A stretch of DNA of 64,000 nt from the NCBI RefSeq assembly GCF_000327385.1, contig NW_008710315.1:1295613-1359612 (forward strand), read 5' to 3'. Below are positions 10,150-23,764 of this stretch, piece after piece. Position 1 is the first letter of the stretch; the number at the start of each line of letters is the position of its first letter. This stretch comes from Lottia gigantea (Eukaryota; Mollusca; Gastropoda; Lottiidae). The notes beneath the pieces were generated by a model. It was not told the origin of the DNA and made no database searches. It saw nothing but the letters and a program-made list of their open reading frames with translations. A program made the position numbers and the translations under genes.

Positions 10150-13100
10150 TTTCCGACCTAAACAAAAAGAGTTCTTTTTAAATAGTGCATAGCAATTGCA
10201 GGTAATTTTGCTCAACTATCATACCAAACACAAGGAGAAGACGTTCCCATCTAAACACACATCTTAAAACGAAATACGGAAGACCTGACTAGACGACTAT
10301 AGATGTGAACGTGACCATATTATATTCACACTCACGCTTGCTCCATTTCACACAGTATATTCAATATAGTACACCGTATAAAGTTGAATATAATTATGAT
10401 TATTTACTATTTTATCATTTATTAATTAAAAGGATACTACCTCTTAGAATGGACATTAAATTTCAGTTAAAATCTCCACATAAAACGATATATCTAAATT
10501 ATTGAAACACGCTTCTAAGCATAATATTTCAGAATAACTTTTGAATAGTTTAATGGATTATTACTTAGTTGTATGGATTTAATGGATAATAGGGAGATTC
10601 TGTTGTGTATAGTTTGGACTCCAGGCAAGCCTACTGAAGAACGAAGACGCATTTTATATCCTTCGTATAGAAATTAAGTTTGTCTTTTATAACACAAAAG
10701 TTCTGTTCTCAGGTACATAACACAGGTTCATAAACGACATGAACGATAGCACAGGTTAATAACCATGTAAAATAGGTCATGGTATTCATGCACCATGTAA
10801 AGTGAACAACATGACATTCTTTGAAGTTGACGGCTCAGTTAGAATTTAAGGTAAAGGGCATAAAATTTGTTTAGCTACAAAAATTCCAATTCTAAGACTC
10901 AGGAATGAATGGCCAAACAGTGAAACGAATATGGCGAACTTGTCTCATTACTAAAAATTATGCGGCATCACATTCACCGGTGAATGATTATGTAGCCTAT
11001 TATTAATGATGTATATTTATACAACCACACGTGGACGAATATTTTGTGTGTTATTGTATGATAGGACACATGTATAGTAAATGGTATATTGGTAGGAAAA
11101 ACCCCACGCAGTGCGATTTAGACTAGTAAATTCTTCTTCCCTTACCATACCTTCACTCCACCCAACCCTCCGTTAATTTTTTTTAGCTGCATTAGCTGTA
11201 GCGAACCTGGGTTTATTTATATGGATAAACGAACAGATTGACCGAAGTATGATAAAATCATGTTTTTAATTTGAAAGGAAATTAGTTTTTTTTCTATGGT
11301 GAGATAATGGACGAGAAAACAGACCATAATGTGATATTTATAGTTTCTATGGTTAGTTAAATTGGGTCTGTAGTAACAGAAACTGATAAATTGAGTTACC
11401 TCCCTTATACCAGTGGTATGAAGGCTGTGAATTGTCAACGAGTGTATCATATAATGCATCTGGTAAATAGTATTTAGTTTTTACACACTTTTGTGGGCTA
11501 ATGAATATTAAATTTGATCTACGGGGAAACGAGTGGCCTACAATTGTAGTAATCTGAAATTTTCGATTCGAACTGTAGACGATCGCCGTTATTGCTAACA
11601 AAAAATGAATTGGTCTGTAATATGAAGTAAGAGTTACTTCCCTTGCACCATAAAACAAAAGAGCGCGTTTATATAGATTTGTTCACAGGTTTTCGAAATT
11701 TGATTAAAACAAATTGCGACATCCAGGCTTCCAAAGATGTGCAAAATGAAAGGGGACTCTAAGCGCTCAATCGGTGAGTTTTATCTCGTTCGGGATTGAA
11801 TCGGGTTCCATGAGTGCTGGGATCTCTTATTCCGAATGAATACATCGAGGCGATGCCAGCTATCCGAAGTACCCCATCGATATTAATTTTTTTGTTATAG
11901 TTTTGTTTAAAATCTTACCCTCCTTCCTGTTATGATCAATCAGAATTTGAATCAAAGAAATGAAACGTTCCTCTCCATCTGGTGCTAGTAAAGAATAACA
12001 ATGCCACGTAGTGTGCAATCAGGTAAATGTTTCTCAAGACAGAAAATTGTGTCAATACTGAAAAGCCCCAATATACTCTTACAATAAATTTTGCGAAAGT
12101 TTGATTAATGTAAAATCTCGCCTCAAGTATTTCTCTTATCGTATCATTATTATAACATGGAGTGAATGTGACACGAGTTATCTTTCTTTAGCACACCGTA
12201 CTGATAGATGGCGCACCTGTTTAGAAGCCTAAGGGAAGATGCCGTCATGGTAGCTACTTTAAGCTGTCAAAACAGGAACTAACTAGCTGGAATACATGTT
12301 CATCAGTAGTTAAATTGAGTGCTAATTAATGATGTCTACAATATGTCGATAATGTCATTATCAAGATGTATGCACTCTCGTACATATTTGACTTGTTAGT
12401 CCACTTGGTGCATACGACTTATACGTGTTTCCAGATGATTGTAATACACGTCTCGAAAGTATTTCATTAGTGAATTGAGCAACCCTGTGCCTGTGCTTTC
12501 GTGACATTACTTACCAAAATATATCATCTAAGATTCCTAAAACAATCAAGTCTGGCTAAGGGCCTTGGATCACAATTGCCTGTAGAATAGAAAATTAGTT
12601 CTAGTTGTGTTGGCAAAATATTTCATTAAGTACAATTCCGTTAAGTTAAATTAATGCAAATGGAATATCGTTTCAAAAAACAACAGATATTTTTATTAAA
12701 ATGCTTCCAAAATGTAGCAAATACGAAGCTCTGATTTGGAAGTAAGTCAACGTTGAATAAATTATTTGTGAATGGGTTATCTAAATATAACAGTTTTAAT
12801 GATTGCAAGAAGTGAAAATTTTGGTATTGGATAAAAACAACATTTAGTTTAAAATTATCATTAACATCCGTTCTTAGTAAATACAAACTGGTTATAATGA
12901 GAGACATGACTAGTGGAACTATAGTACCATCTGATGACCATTTGAACATTATATTCCTCAATGCAATGCTGAAGATCAAAACTATCCGACCGTAGCAGGC
13001 ACAGATCTACATATACAGGTATAGTATTGAAACTAATAAGTACTTTACGACATTTGAATCTTATCGTCAAGTCGTTACAGATTATTTCAGATGTTAGTAT

Positions 13101-14230
13101 AAGTGGAATTTTAACCATTAATTCAGAATGTGTCTGACACTTCTTTATTTTTCTTGAAAATACTTGAAATTTTACATGCTCAATTTGTAACAAATGTACA
13201 ATGTTGATACAAATTCATTCTGGGTTTTGGTAAGTTGGGATACTTGCTGTCAAGTGTCCGCTGCGCAAACTTCATTCGCCGATGTTGATATCAACGTCAA
13301 TTTGGAAGCTCGTCTTCTGATCAAAAAATTTATGTATTCTGATATTCAAGAATAATTAATTGCCTGAATTTTGTGTGTTCCGCAGATTTCCATCAATTCC
13401 GATTCCGCGTTTATTCACAGTTTATATGCAAAATATATAATTCAATGTATAATTCTGTTCCGCAACATTACTTTTTTTTCTGGCGTGGCCAGCCTCGTGA
13501 AATTATTTCTCATCGTACACTAGATATGAATTTGCCCGTCTTCCCCGCCAGTGATACAGGAGCTGAATTGAATTCTATGCAAACTTTTTGCCAATGCACA
13601 CTGCATATAGAGTTGCCCTTCTTCATAAGCCTTAACATTATAGAATATAATTATGTCTTTATGGACTCACTTTATTTCTTAAACACGACGTTTCTACAAG
13701 ATTCCACCTGTCGTTATCAAGTGTACAGAATATAACAAATGAATCTTGTGTTTAAGAAATAAAGCGATTGTTGTCGATAAAGATTCATTTTCTATTTCAT
13801 GCCAATCACTAAATGCCTGTCAAAAAGCCTTAACATTGATTACACCCGATGTAAATCTTGAACAAGGCTTCTGTATTGAGCTAATTCCTCTATATATGAA
13901 CAATAGTCGTAAAATTAATAAACAGTGTGTTTGGATGACAAATAAAAGACAGTTTGGTTTATTGCAGTCATAAGTCATATCTCCTGTATGAGAGGTCGTG
14001 CTATTCCTACTAATTATTGTATTTATGATATTAGAAACACACAAATCATAAAAAATACTAATCGTCTACCTAATAACCCTTTAAACAAAGACAATATGAA
14101 TTTATTTTAATAATTTTACTGCCGTGATTTATTGGCCATTATTTTCTGTCACTGAGAGAGGCGATTTAATGGTTGTATTTAATCGCCATTGTTTTTTTCA
14201 CTTTTACAATTACCTCTCTTTAAGGGTATT
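10150..14230. other. AT-rich intergenic DNA, no gene recognised
   Basis: Overlapping open frames on the minus strand at 12641-13193 and a frame at 13373-13735 lack a recognisable family, splice pattern or composition change. A short perfect inverted repeat is formed by 'ctttatttcttaaacac' near 13669 and its complement near 13748, just inside a small local foldback. Confidence 0.5.
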
Positions 14231-14237
14231 ATAATTA

Positions 14238-14392
14238 AATGTTATCAAATGGATTTTTTATCCTTTGGTCTTAATATGCCTTTATAATATGGTAAGATAT
14301 CTACTGTGCAATGAGGCAAATTTTGTCAGGGCACAATGAAATGTTATCAAATGGATTGGTTTATCCCTTGGTCTTAATATGCCTTCAGATGA
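14238..14392 (+). repeat. Local direct repeat of about 50 bp
   Basis: 'atgttatcaaatggatt...ttggtcttaatatgcctt' appears at 14238-14282 and again at 14339-14392, about 101 bp apart. A scrap of the SINE body ('gcaatgaggcaaattttgtc') lies between them. This suggests a small duplication around a SINE fragment. Confidence 0.5.
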
Positions 14393-14399
14393 TGCAATT

Positions 14400-16320
14400 G
14401 GGGAAATTCTTCCAGGGAAGAATTCTCTCTTTCGTGGCCCAAAGGTGAGGGAACCTTAACGTTTAGTTGGGCCTCCAGTTCATGGAACACGTGTCTACAG
14501 ATTAATGTTCCACCTTATTATGGATAGTTCTTGAAAGCTTCTACATAATGATGATGCCCAATGTGTAGAGATATTAAGATATTGGGGCAAATCCACTTAA
14601 TGCAATCAACAATGCAATGGAATCAATATTATGGAGATTTTTCATTGGCACAAGACAAAAGACCTGGACAAATTAGGGACCTGCCCACTCATTCTTTATA
14701 TACCAGATATATTACAAGGTTTGGTCGCTATCTAACCGCTTATCAGTAAGCATGTAGAGAATTAATAATGACGAATCAATAAGTCATTAATCTTCCATAC
14801 TTCACAATTCATATCTTATCTTTCCCGCCATTACAAACTATCGTCTGCTGAGTACCACATTAATGATGACGTAATACGCAAGAGGGACTACCAATCTTGA
14901 CAATTGTTGCAGGTGATGATGACGTATTGATTGTTTTATATGACGAATTAAGTGCGTTATTACACATGGGGTAAAAGTGTTATCGAGCGGTTTCGTCACG
15001 GAACCTGGGTAGTCTGATGTAAAGACGATTCTACTTCCCCCAGCAAGACACACTCTTTACAAAACTTGTATCGTAACTTCTTGATTCTTGTTTTTGTACT
15101 TGATGACATCAAAGGAATTTTGATTTTGCCGATAAAATGTTTGAATCAAAGTCCAGTTTTCTATTGGCTTTTCTCTTCCTAGTTGTAATGTATGTTTTCT
15201 AATTTGCGAGTCGTGTCATATCCATAGGTTACTGAAGTTATAACATTTTGTTAAGGCGGATACAGGTATAGCTGAGCGTTATGCTGCAGTAATTGTTCCC
15301 TTTCGTCGTTATCCCGAAGCTTTCTTAATGGACCTGAAAAGGAAACAAAAAGCAACTATGTTTATTACACTTATAACATGGTTTTTTGTGGTTTCTTTCT
15401 ACAAGATGGCCTTTTGCTGTGCCTTGTCAGAATGGTCTTTCCTGGATTATCTGTTACCATTTACCAGCTTGGTCGACTGAAATGAAGAAGGGAAGGTGGG
15501 CTAATGGAAGATCTTTATTAACTGACCAATATTAAGCGAAAAGCAAGCAATTTACGCGACAAGATCCCGTGGTCAGTGCAAACCCAATGGTCAAGGGGGT
15601 GGCCATATATGCAATGGGGAGCAATAACTGATTTCAGCTTCAATTGAGAATTTGTTCGAATTTTGCAGGGGGGGGGGGGGGAGTGAATGAAGTTTCGGGC
15701 CTGGCTCAGTGGGGGTACAAATCGGAGACCGATTGTTTAAGGTAGAGGAACAACTGTCAGGGTTGATATTCCAAAAGCAGAAACACTCTCTAAGTCCACA
15801 AACCTCTCACGGAGGGTCCGATGAGGTGTTTACCCGAGGAATTTTTTAGATTCGGTGCGTTCATTTTTCTAAATTTCTTAATAATGGAGCGGGGGTACGA
15901 ACTATTCATATATTATGCCCCCTACCTCCGCATCCACACTATCACCGTCACTGACCTAGCGGACTGAGCTCAGGTACCTTTAACAGACAACAGGTTGCTG
16001 TGTTTGAAGCACTTTAAAGTTGGACTTGAACAGATCAAGGTTAATTGCGGTGATTTCATCCACCTAAAGGTAACAATTGTAAGAGAACAAAGGTCTTCTA
16101 TTGACTAACCTGAATTTATGGCTTCTATATTGAAATATTTCAAGTACTGCCATCTGTCAACTATAGTTAATACAAATCCATACTTGTTATTGTCTTCATA
16201 AATATGTTGTTATTAGGAAGGTTAACAATGTATTCGTATGAATTTTATATTAGTAACAACCCTTTTAAAAATACAAATGTTTCACTGTTTGGTTCCTACT
16301 ATACAATAAGCTTATTCAAA
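14400..16320. other. Intergenic, nothing recognised apart from a G14 run
   Basis: No exon or RNA gene was seen. A run of 14 G lies at 15668-15681. Confidence 0.5.
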
Positions 16321-16324
16321 TGTA

Positions 16325-16577
16325 TTTTCCACAGTTACGACGAATCTTTTACTACTCTGTATTCAAATCCACGTATGTCTTCTTATCCGCGTTTGAAAGT
16401 TAAAATGACGACTCGTCATTTCTTGAGACTCTTCCTTATATAGGAAAGACATACATAGAAATAGAAAAGGAAATTCTAGTTTGAGGTAATTTTGAAAGAA
16501 TTCTGCAATTTTCGTAGATTACATAATATATTCAAGAGCCATATCAACCATCAAACATGTCAAATCTGTCTCTTTAA
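16325..16577 (+). mobile_element. TTAA-type MITE, degenerate copy 2
   Basis: Shares 'caaatccacgtatgtc', 'gacgactcgtcatttc', 'cataatatattcaagagcc' and the end 'caaatctgtctctttaa' with the element at 4593-4920. The left end is truncated. Confidence 0.5.
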
Positions 16578-16589
16578 ATCTGTGATTCC

Positions 16590-19500
16590 TGTAATTCAGA
16601 AACCAAATTAAGATTCCGCAAAAACAATCAGGCTTACAATTCTGTTAATGAAAATGATATTATAGTTTGGTCCAATTTTTGTAATTACAGGAACCACAGA
16701 CATCAAATAGGAATGGAGCAAATAGGCGCTACAAGTGTCCCCAATACACATACATTGTTAGATAGTCTATTTGGTTCAAACCATATTAATATAAAATTGC
16801 TCTACATAATGTAAACACATAATGAAAACATATACACCTGAAGAGACAGGTGTGAAACTATATTAATAGGGAAACCCCTCTTAAGGAATTTCAAAATTTC
16901 AAACTACGCGCAATTTTCGTAACAGCTTTGGTGATTTCTTTCAAATGACATTGTTATTTTATCAAAATAAACCCTGCCGTTCAAAACCAGAATAATACAT
17001 ATACCTGATGTATAATAAATCTGATCGTATGAAAGCGACACCCCAAAATAAAAGCACCTGCGCGTGCAAGAGACAATCAACACACGCGTCAGTGATTCAA
17101 ATTTATAACGCCTGAGTTAGTTTTTAAGGATGTGGTATCCCTAACATAGATTTAAAGGTAGATCACAACTTCATAACAGATTAAATAAAAAACAATAACT
17201 GGGGACCCTAAAACCCTTGAACCAGGGTTAATAACAATGGTTGACCATTATAAATCATATGACAGGCGACGTTGTTTCTATTAATATTTTGTGTCAGGTA
17301 AAATTAGAAAGACACAACGGCAGGTGCGAAATATAATACCTTACCTTGGCGAATCGAGTAGAGGAATTTAAATCTCATAAGTACTCGAACGTGTATCTAA
17401 TGTATTGGAATTATTGGGCGGTACTCAATCTAACGTCTTGTACGCCAGGTGAAAAATCCCCGCGTGTTGGAATTCAAAAGACAATGTTTTACGAGGGGGA
17501 AATTGAGCGTATAGATCTTAACTTTAAAATTTGGCCTCTTGCTACGAAATTCTCTACACAATCCTCCAACTCAGATCAATTTACCTTTTTATCGTTTCTG
17601 TAAGCGGCCACGTACGGGTTTGGTCAAAAAGAAGGAGGCAACGAAACTTTTCGAAAAGCTCAAATAGTAAAAATTCAAAACTTAGTTTTCTTTTTTGATA
17701 TATATGTCATTATGGAAAAAGGATAAAATTTAGACAGGTGCTTTCAATTTCTTGACAATGAAAGAATCGAAACTAATTGTATAAGGAACGTATGAAATGC
17801 ATTATAAGGTTTTATAAGAGATACTTCCTTATAGAAGCACTGGCCTAGGTCACAAGTAGAGATTATGAATACATCAATTCTATAAGAAGTTGTCTACTTC
17901 TGGAGAGATTTACAAGATTTACAAAAAAGGAAAGCGATTGCTTCAGGGAGTGAATGAAATGGGGTCTAATGTAACGCAGTGTATGATAATTGTATTTAAC
18001 CAAGTTGTTTAAATTTAACACAAAGATTTCAATTTGGTGAGGGCTCTTTGACTTGCACAACATACGACATACCGTTGCATTGTGTTCATTCCAAAGCCCT
18101 GTCTTCTACAAAGGGTCGTTAAAAAAAATCGAAGGTACTATTATTCACAATGCTATGATCAACTTCCGGAACTTTAGATTAGCGAGAAAGCAACGAACTC
18201 AACTGCGACATCTAGAGAAACGCCGCAAATCAGAGATCGTAAGAAAATCGAAAGTAGTGGCAGAACGAATGAACTAGTGACAGGTGCGAGAAAGTGACAT
18301 GACCTGACTGTTAATGTATTTTGTTGACAGTTTGTTTGTTAATCAAATATTACCTGGTTCGCAGGTCACGTGACGACGTGATTAATATCTAATCAGGTTA
18401 CAGTCCTATTATACACTAACCAACAACCGACATTTTCATCTGCTTCTTTTCACCCACCATATATCTATTTCAGTTGGTCATATAACATGTAGAATGATCT
18501 TGTTTTAATTTTATGAGGGCCTAAATACACTCCATGGCTTGAGGAAATTAGAGGCAACAGAATATTCCGTAGACTTTCTACTTCATGCTTGATTATTCTT
18601 ACATATTTTGGTGCTTTACAAAGAAATGTATACATATTGCCGTTTCTGATATTTGCTTAATAAGGGTGAATATGTGCCAGCATCTTGAAAACGAGAATTA
18701 TGAATCATTTCTCCAAGTGCTCAATATCATTTGAAGTTTATCCATTGATGTCAAAAGGGGAGGGGGGGGGGGGGGGTGTGCATGAGTTCTATTTTATTAT
18801 AAATTTGAACTTAAACTTCTGTTTCACCATTAGATCATATTGTACTCTTCATTACGTTTATGATATACATTTTTTTTTATAAAAGCCGTGCCTATTCCAA
18901 CCGCGACGGTACAAAAATGGGCATTAAAAAACCACCAGGTATGGCCATCACTACCTAACCCTAACAAAGTCACTTGATATCATTCTTGACAATCAAAATG
19001 GCTTGACGCTTTAAAAAAAACCAAAACTAGCGCGCATATTGTTTCTTATCTTATCCGTATTGTTGTTAGAAGCCATAGAGAACACGCATCATGACGGTGC
19101 AAATAGCTGATGCGTTTTAAAAATGAACTTTTGAATTGTTACACACTTGCATTTTAATAATATTCCGAAAATAATGATCCAAACAGCGACCAAATTATGT
19201 CAAATTGTGATTCTTTAAGTATTCATAAAAAATATGGATTATAATTTTATCTGTAAGAACGCGATATGGATTCCGATGTGCAAGGATAAGGATGAATATT
19301 GATCACAGACGTTAGGGCGCTATGACCTATCTTGCGATTTATCAATTTCAAAGGGAAGTAACTCGTACTGAAATAATTTCTAACTTAAAAAATTAACTCC
19401 CATTAAACATACCGGAATGGGGGAATATTTCATATGGAAGCGTTTGAAAATTAGGAATAAATTTATAGTTCATTTAGTGTAAAGTAAATGGAAAAGTAGG
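16590..19500. other. Intergenic with foldback-MITE scrap and a G15 run
   Basis: The stretch 16600-16780 is related to the foldback MITE at 8100 ('ggaatggagcaaatag', 'gtccccaatacacatac'). A run of 15 G lies at 18762-18776. Small open frames at 17346-17603 and 18053-18277 have no family resemblance. No gene is supported. Confidence 0.5.
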
Positions 19501-19503
19501 AAT

Positions 19504-19854
19504 TATTGTACATATTTAAATAAACATTTTTAATATATATTGTACACCAAATAAAGTTTATTTAAGAACAGTCAGGGTTTATAACACAGTGTAAACGTCA
19601 TATTATAATGGAGCGTGTGTCAGGTTGACACTTCTATACATTGATCGCTGACTATCGGCCGATCTGTACAGTTAGGTTGTCCCTCTTCGTACACACATTC
19701 TATACACTGGGATTCTCGATGCCTCGCGCTCGATTGAGTCTCGTATAAATTAATAGGGTTTATATGTTTCATTCCGGCTTCTCATCCCTGAAGTTGGGGG
19801 TTACTCGTCCACATTTCTGACGCTCTATCACGGCACTGTAAGTGACAGTCTGCC
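19504..19854 (-). mobile_element. LTR-like interspersed repeat, copy 2 (possible solo LTR)
   Basis: Near-identical reverse complement of 3312-3658, including the Cys-rich-looking core and the TATA and polyA-like motifs. High similarity between the copies suggests fairly recent spread. No adjoining internal region was seen. Confidence 0.5.
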
Positions 19855-19859
19855 CTCCT

Positions 19860-20865
19860 TTTCGCAAATTTTCATTCAGGCGCAAGATTCAGGTCTTTAA
19901 TTTTGGACTGGCAATATTCTTCTGGCTGAAATGTACATGAAAACGGTCGGGAAAAATACAACGTTTTACACGAAAAAAAAACACTCGAAAAAAACTCGCT
20001 ACTTTCTCAGATCTCTCACGTTTGTATGAACGGTTATGCCAACAATAATGTAAAGGAACGGCATCAACACGAAAAAATTGAACTTTCCAAGTATTACAAC
20101 GATTCGACTTCTTTCGTCGTCTTTTTATGGTTTTGTAAGAGAACTACTTATAAGCCGATACGAGTGATCTAATCTTCTAAATATCGTACGTGATTATTCG
20201 CAATGTCATTCTTATACTTATTTGATGTAAGTTCCTGCAACCCAAGTCCAAAGACTTAATGTATTTAAGTATTGTGTTAGGGCACTTTTCGACTTTTCTA
20301 ATTCAAATGTAAAAAGTCAACCCTATTTCCATACCAACTGTCCTGATGAGGATGTAATATCCTAAATACATGCCATCAGCGCGATAGTCTTGTAGTTCGG
20401 TAGCTTTTATTTATTTGATGTCATTGTAGTTTGCACTTTAACTCAGAACAATGACTCTTTTATGTTCTTTAATTCTCTTGCTTGCAGCATGCGAATCGAA
20501 GCGGAAAGTATCATTGTAAAATCATTATAAAATATTGATGGGAAACAATTATATCAATTTCACTTATTTCAATAATTTATAGTCTTCTCTCAGTCATATT
20601 AATTGCTGTATTACCAAAGATAAAAACATTGGTTTTAATCCAGTGGTTTTAATTGTTTGTCACTTTGACTCTGGGTTAACGAAAGTTTGTCGAATGTGAA
20701 GAAAGGACACTGTTGAAGCGTATTTAACAAAGTTAACATCTTTAAGATCTATTTGACGTTATAAACCTTTATGAACCTGAATTTAATAAATGACAATAGA
20801 ATACCGAATGAAATAGTTATAATTATGAACCATTTTTCCCTAAACATTCGCCGGAACACAATGAA
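19860..20865. other. Intergenic; one hammerhead-like motif
   Basis: No gene is seen. At about 20340-20366 the stretch 'ctgatgaggatgtaatatcc' has the hammerhead core CTGATGA followed by a short stem, but the next bases are TAAA, not GAAA, so function is doubtful. Confidence 0.5.
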
Positions 20866-20869
20866 ATGA

Positions 20870-21105
20870 GGTCTCACTTTTCTTTTCTGCTCATATTCGG
20901 GCGGCTAAGGACGAGCAACGCCATGCAGTGTTCTTTGAGGGAAATTATGCAAGGACAGCGACATAACCCCACTCTTTTACAACTTCCAGCATTCGAGGGA
21001 TCATGTGCACAGTCTCCTGTGCTTGGGACCTAGGTTAATTGTCCCATCCGAACGACTAGACGCTTTTTCCATGCCCGCTCCCAATTGACAGAGGGGAGGG
21101 GGGTA
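20870..21105 (-). mobile_element. SINE body, inverted copy
   Basis: Holds 'gcaacgccatgcagtg', 'aggacagcgacataacccc', 'cgagggatcatgtgcacag', 'attgtcccatccgaacgac' and 'tagacgctttttccatg' in the reverse orientation to the copy at 1745. No tRNA-like head is retained. Confidence 0.5.
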
Positions 21106-21109
21106 TTAT

Positions 21110-21815
21110 CTTGATGAAATTGGGCTGGTGTATGCATATACGACTATTAGTTCGTGTGTTGGCGAGTAATAAAAACACTGTGTAACTTACCAGGCCATTT
21201 GGATTTGACTATCAACGCCTTAACTAACATACGCCACGTGAGCTTTTATGCTTGAATTTTTATTGAAGAACTTACGAACACGCTTTAGCCATGCATCACT
21301 TGAATGGCACCAAATTAGTAAGATCGAGACTCAGCCTTCTTGGCAGACTCACATTTCGTTTTTGTCCTTTTTGAGTCAAGCTCGAATTTCGTTTTTGTTC
21401 ACGAAGAAACATTGGTATGGGTAACTTGTATAAGAGTACTTAACGATACACTTTTTGAAACATAATGACTAAAACAGAGTAGGGGTGCTAGTTCGGTCAA
21501 ACTTATCGATTGTTCCAAGACCCTTTATAAAGAGGCTACAAGCCTTAGAAAGGGTATTAAGATTAGTAAAGGGTATTTAAGGAAAGTAAAAGGGGTTCTA
21601 TAAGAGGAATGAATAAGGAGATTAAAGAAATATTAAGCTGTATTATTCACTCTATAAGTGATCATTAAAAAGGTGAAAACAGTGAAATTGGATACAACTC
21701 AGTTATTGCCATCTGTCATTTTACCATTCGTAGAAAGTTTCCCCAAAAATATTGTATTGATAAAAAGATTTTTTTTATTGTCACCTTGCCAATTAGTACA
21801 TGTGAACTTTCGGCT
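21110..21815. other. Intergenic, nothing recognised
   Basis: AT-rich sequence with no gene, RNA or repeat that could be named. Confidence 0.5.
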
Positions 21816-21823
21816 GTCTAAAC

Positions 21824-22015
21824 CAGTGATTCCCAACCTATTTCAGCCTTCATACCCTTGGAACAACCGCCTGGACCTTTCACACCCCCAAAAATTTGTT
21901 TCATTCACATTTCCAGCATGAGGTGCTTTCTCACTTCAAAATAAATTCTTCTCCTACACCAGTTGGCCACACCCCTGACACCCCAGTCCCAAACACCCCA
22001 GGTTGGGAACTGGGG
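21824..22015 (+). mobile_element. hAT-type MITE with perfect 8-bp target duplication
   Basis: A 192-bp element runs from 'cagtgattcccaacct' to 'aggttgggaactgggg'. It is flanked on both sides by GTCTAAAC, at 21816-21823 and 22016-22023. The CAGTG start, the inverted ends and the 8-bp duplication are hAT hallmarks. Short open frames across it are not genes. Confidence 0.5.
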
Positions 22016-22139
22016 GTCTAAACTGTTGGCAATAAATAGTAGTTCCGAAGAACAACTGAAATGGAATGATACTTCGAAATGGATTCTTTTCATGGAATTT
22101 GAAAACTTCGTAAAGCGATTAGATAAAGTGGAATTACAA

Positions 22140-22240
22140 AACCCACAGACGTTTTACTGAAAAATTGGAATGGTTCAAATCGATGCTATCATTGTCCCCG
22201 ATATACATGAAAAGTTTCGAAAATTAAAATTAAAATTGTA
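22140..22240 (+). mobile_element. Foldback-MITE right-arm fragment
   Basis: Contains 'aaaaattggaatggttcaaatcgatgctatcattgtcc' in part, matching the right arm of the element ending at 8370. The left arm is missing. Confidence 0.5.
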
Positions 22241-22244
22241 CATA

Positions 22245-23085
22245 GCAGCTCCAATTAGAAATCTACACTATGCCTCGATTAAATTAAGCAGTGATTAACT
22301 TGTTCCATTAAATCTTCTTTGTTAAGCTTCAATTGACATCTATTTAACTCTAATTTGAATAATCAATAGATATCTTCATCATTTTCTATCTCCAAAATCA
22401 GAGAGTCCTCCCAATCAATCTATCATTTTCGTACCTCCTTTCAGAACTCTTCAATTAATTCTTTATACATACATGATAGCGACACGTGTCTTAGGCTAAT
22501 TTTACCTTTTTGCATTGATCATTTATTCATTAAATGATAAAAATTAGACTTAAATTGGCCAGTAATATGGCTGCAAATTATCATTAAGTTGATGGATGAT
22601 CAGCGAACATCTGGGACCACTAAAACATCAAAACAAAAGTGCATTATTAGGAAAGAAAAAAATCAACAAAGGTGACCATTTTTTCAAATCTGTTTTTGTA
22701 AATCTGCAGCGATGAATGCTCGTTTATGAAGTCTTTAATACAATATGGATATTGATTTTCCGCTTGTTTATTGCCTTATCTTTGAACTATTCAAATATTT
22801 GAATAATGGCTTGTCCATGTTAATATATTACTTTTTATCATTATATGAGCAGCTTTTTTCGCCCATATAATTAGGTATCAAAGTCATGCACGTTTTTGAT
22901 CTTATGTTATTGAATAGTTTCTATTGTTCTTATTTTTCGTGAATTTTTTATTTGTCAAGCGCAGTTGGATTGATTTTTTTGTAGATTTTTTTGACGTTTT
23001 TCATTGGATTGACAGAGGTTATGTCATTTGAATTTTAACATTAAATAATATTTTTATCACTTCCTTGAGTTGCATTTAGTAACTG
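22245..23085. other. Intergenic, nothing recognised
   Basis: AT-rich sequence without gene or nameable repeat. Confidence 0.5.
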
Positions 23086-23088
23086 GGG

Positions 23089-23176
23089 TATGAATAACTG
23101 GACACAATTATATGGATAACAATTAAGTTATTAATAAAGTAATTGTTATCCATATAATTGTGTCCAGTTATTCATA
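23089..23176. repeat. Perfect 37-bp inverted repeat with 14-base loop
   Basis: Arms at 23089-23125 and 23140-23176 are exact complements, beginning 'tatgaataactggacacaat'. The loop is 'agttattaataaag'. Perfect pairing implies a recent origin or active correction. It could be a tiny foldback element or a hairpin RNA source; no related copy was noticed elsewhere in the window. Confidence 0.5.
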
Positions 23177-23449
23177 TTTTTATACTTAAATATATCCTGA
23201 ATTAATCTTTTAAAAGAGGAACAGAGCAAATGGATTTTTCTGTAACTGACGGTATCACAGAGATTCTGATAAATTTGGTCAACCCGAGAGTTCCAACGAC
23301 TGGAAAATCGCAGTTGCCGTCATTAGTCATGTTCTACTTTCTAGCAAAATTTTAATCTCCTTGTTTGACGGAATCCGAGACCGAGTCTCGTTAAAAGTCT
23401 TTACTGAGCGTTTGCATATTTCAGCTGAGACGGATTCTTTATAGGGACA

Positions 23450-23760
23450 GATTCGCCATCCGTTAACCAATCATACTTTAGTCTCAGAAACTGGATTTTT
23501 TTTAGCTAAGCAGTAATAGTGTCCACAGCTCACCGTCGAAATTTTAGTCCATGTGTGTCCAGAATAATTTGCGTTAGAAAGTGAAAAAGACGACTCGTCT
23601 TATCTTAAGACTGTGTGCTGTATTGAAAAGATATATGTAGAAATAGAAAGAGAAATGCCCAGTATGAGGTATTTTTGAAGGGTTTATGCTGTACATTTTT
23701 TAGTAGTTAGTAGTAGATTATTTACATATGTTCGCAACCCAAATCAACCACCTTTAAGAT
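23450..23760 (+). mobile_element. TTAA-type MITE, copy 3
   Basis: Begins 'agggacagattcgccatc' and follows the body of the element at 4593 through 'aatcatactttagtctcag', 'gacgactcgtcttatc' and 'catatgttcgcaacccaaa'. The right terminal repeat is lost. Confidence 0.5.
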
Positions 23761-23764
23761 TAAT

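Noticed and set aside
12641-13193. Two overlapping minus-strand frames with hydrophobic stretches, vaguely receptor-like
   Set aside because: No receptor motif, no splice sites and no composition shift; hydrophobicity is expected from AT-rich codons.
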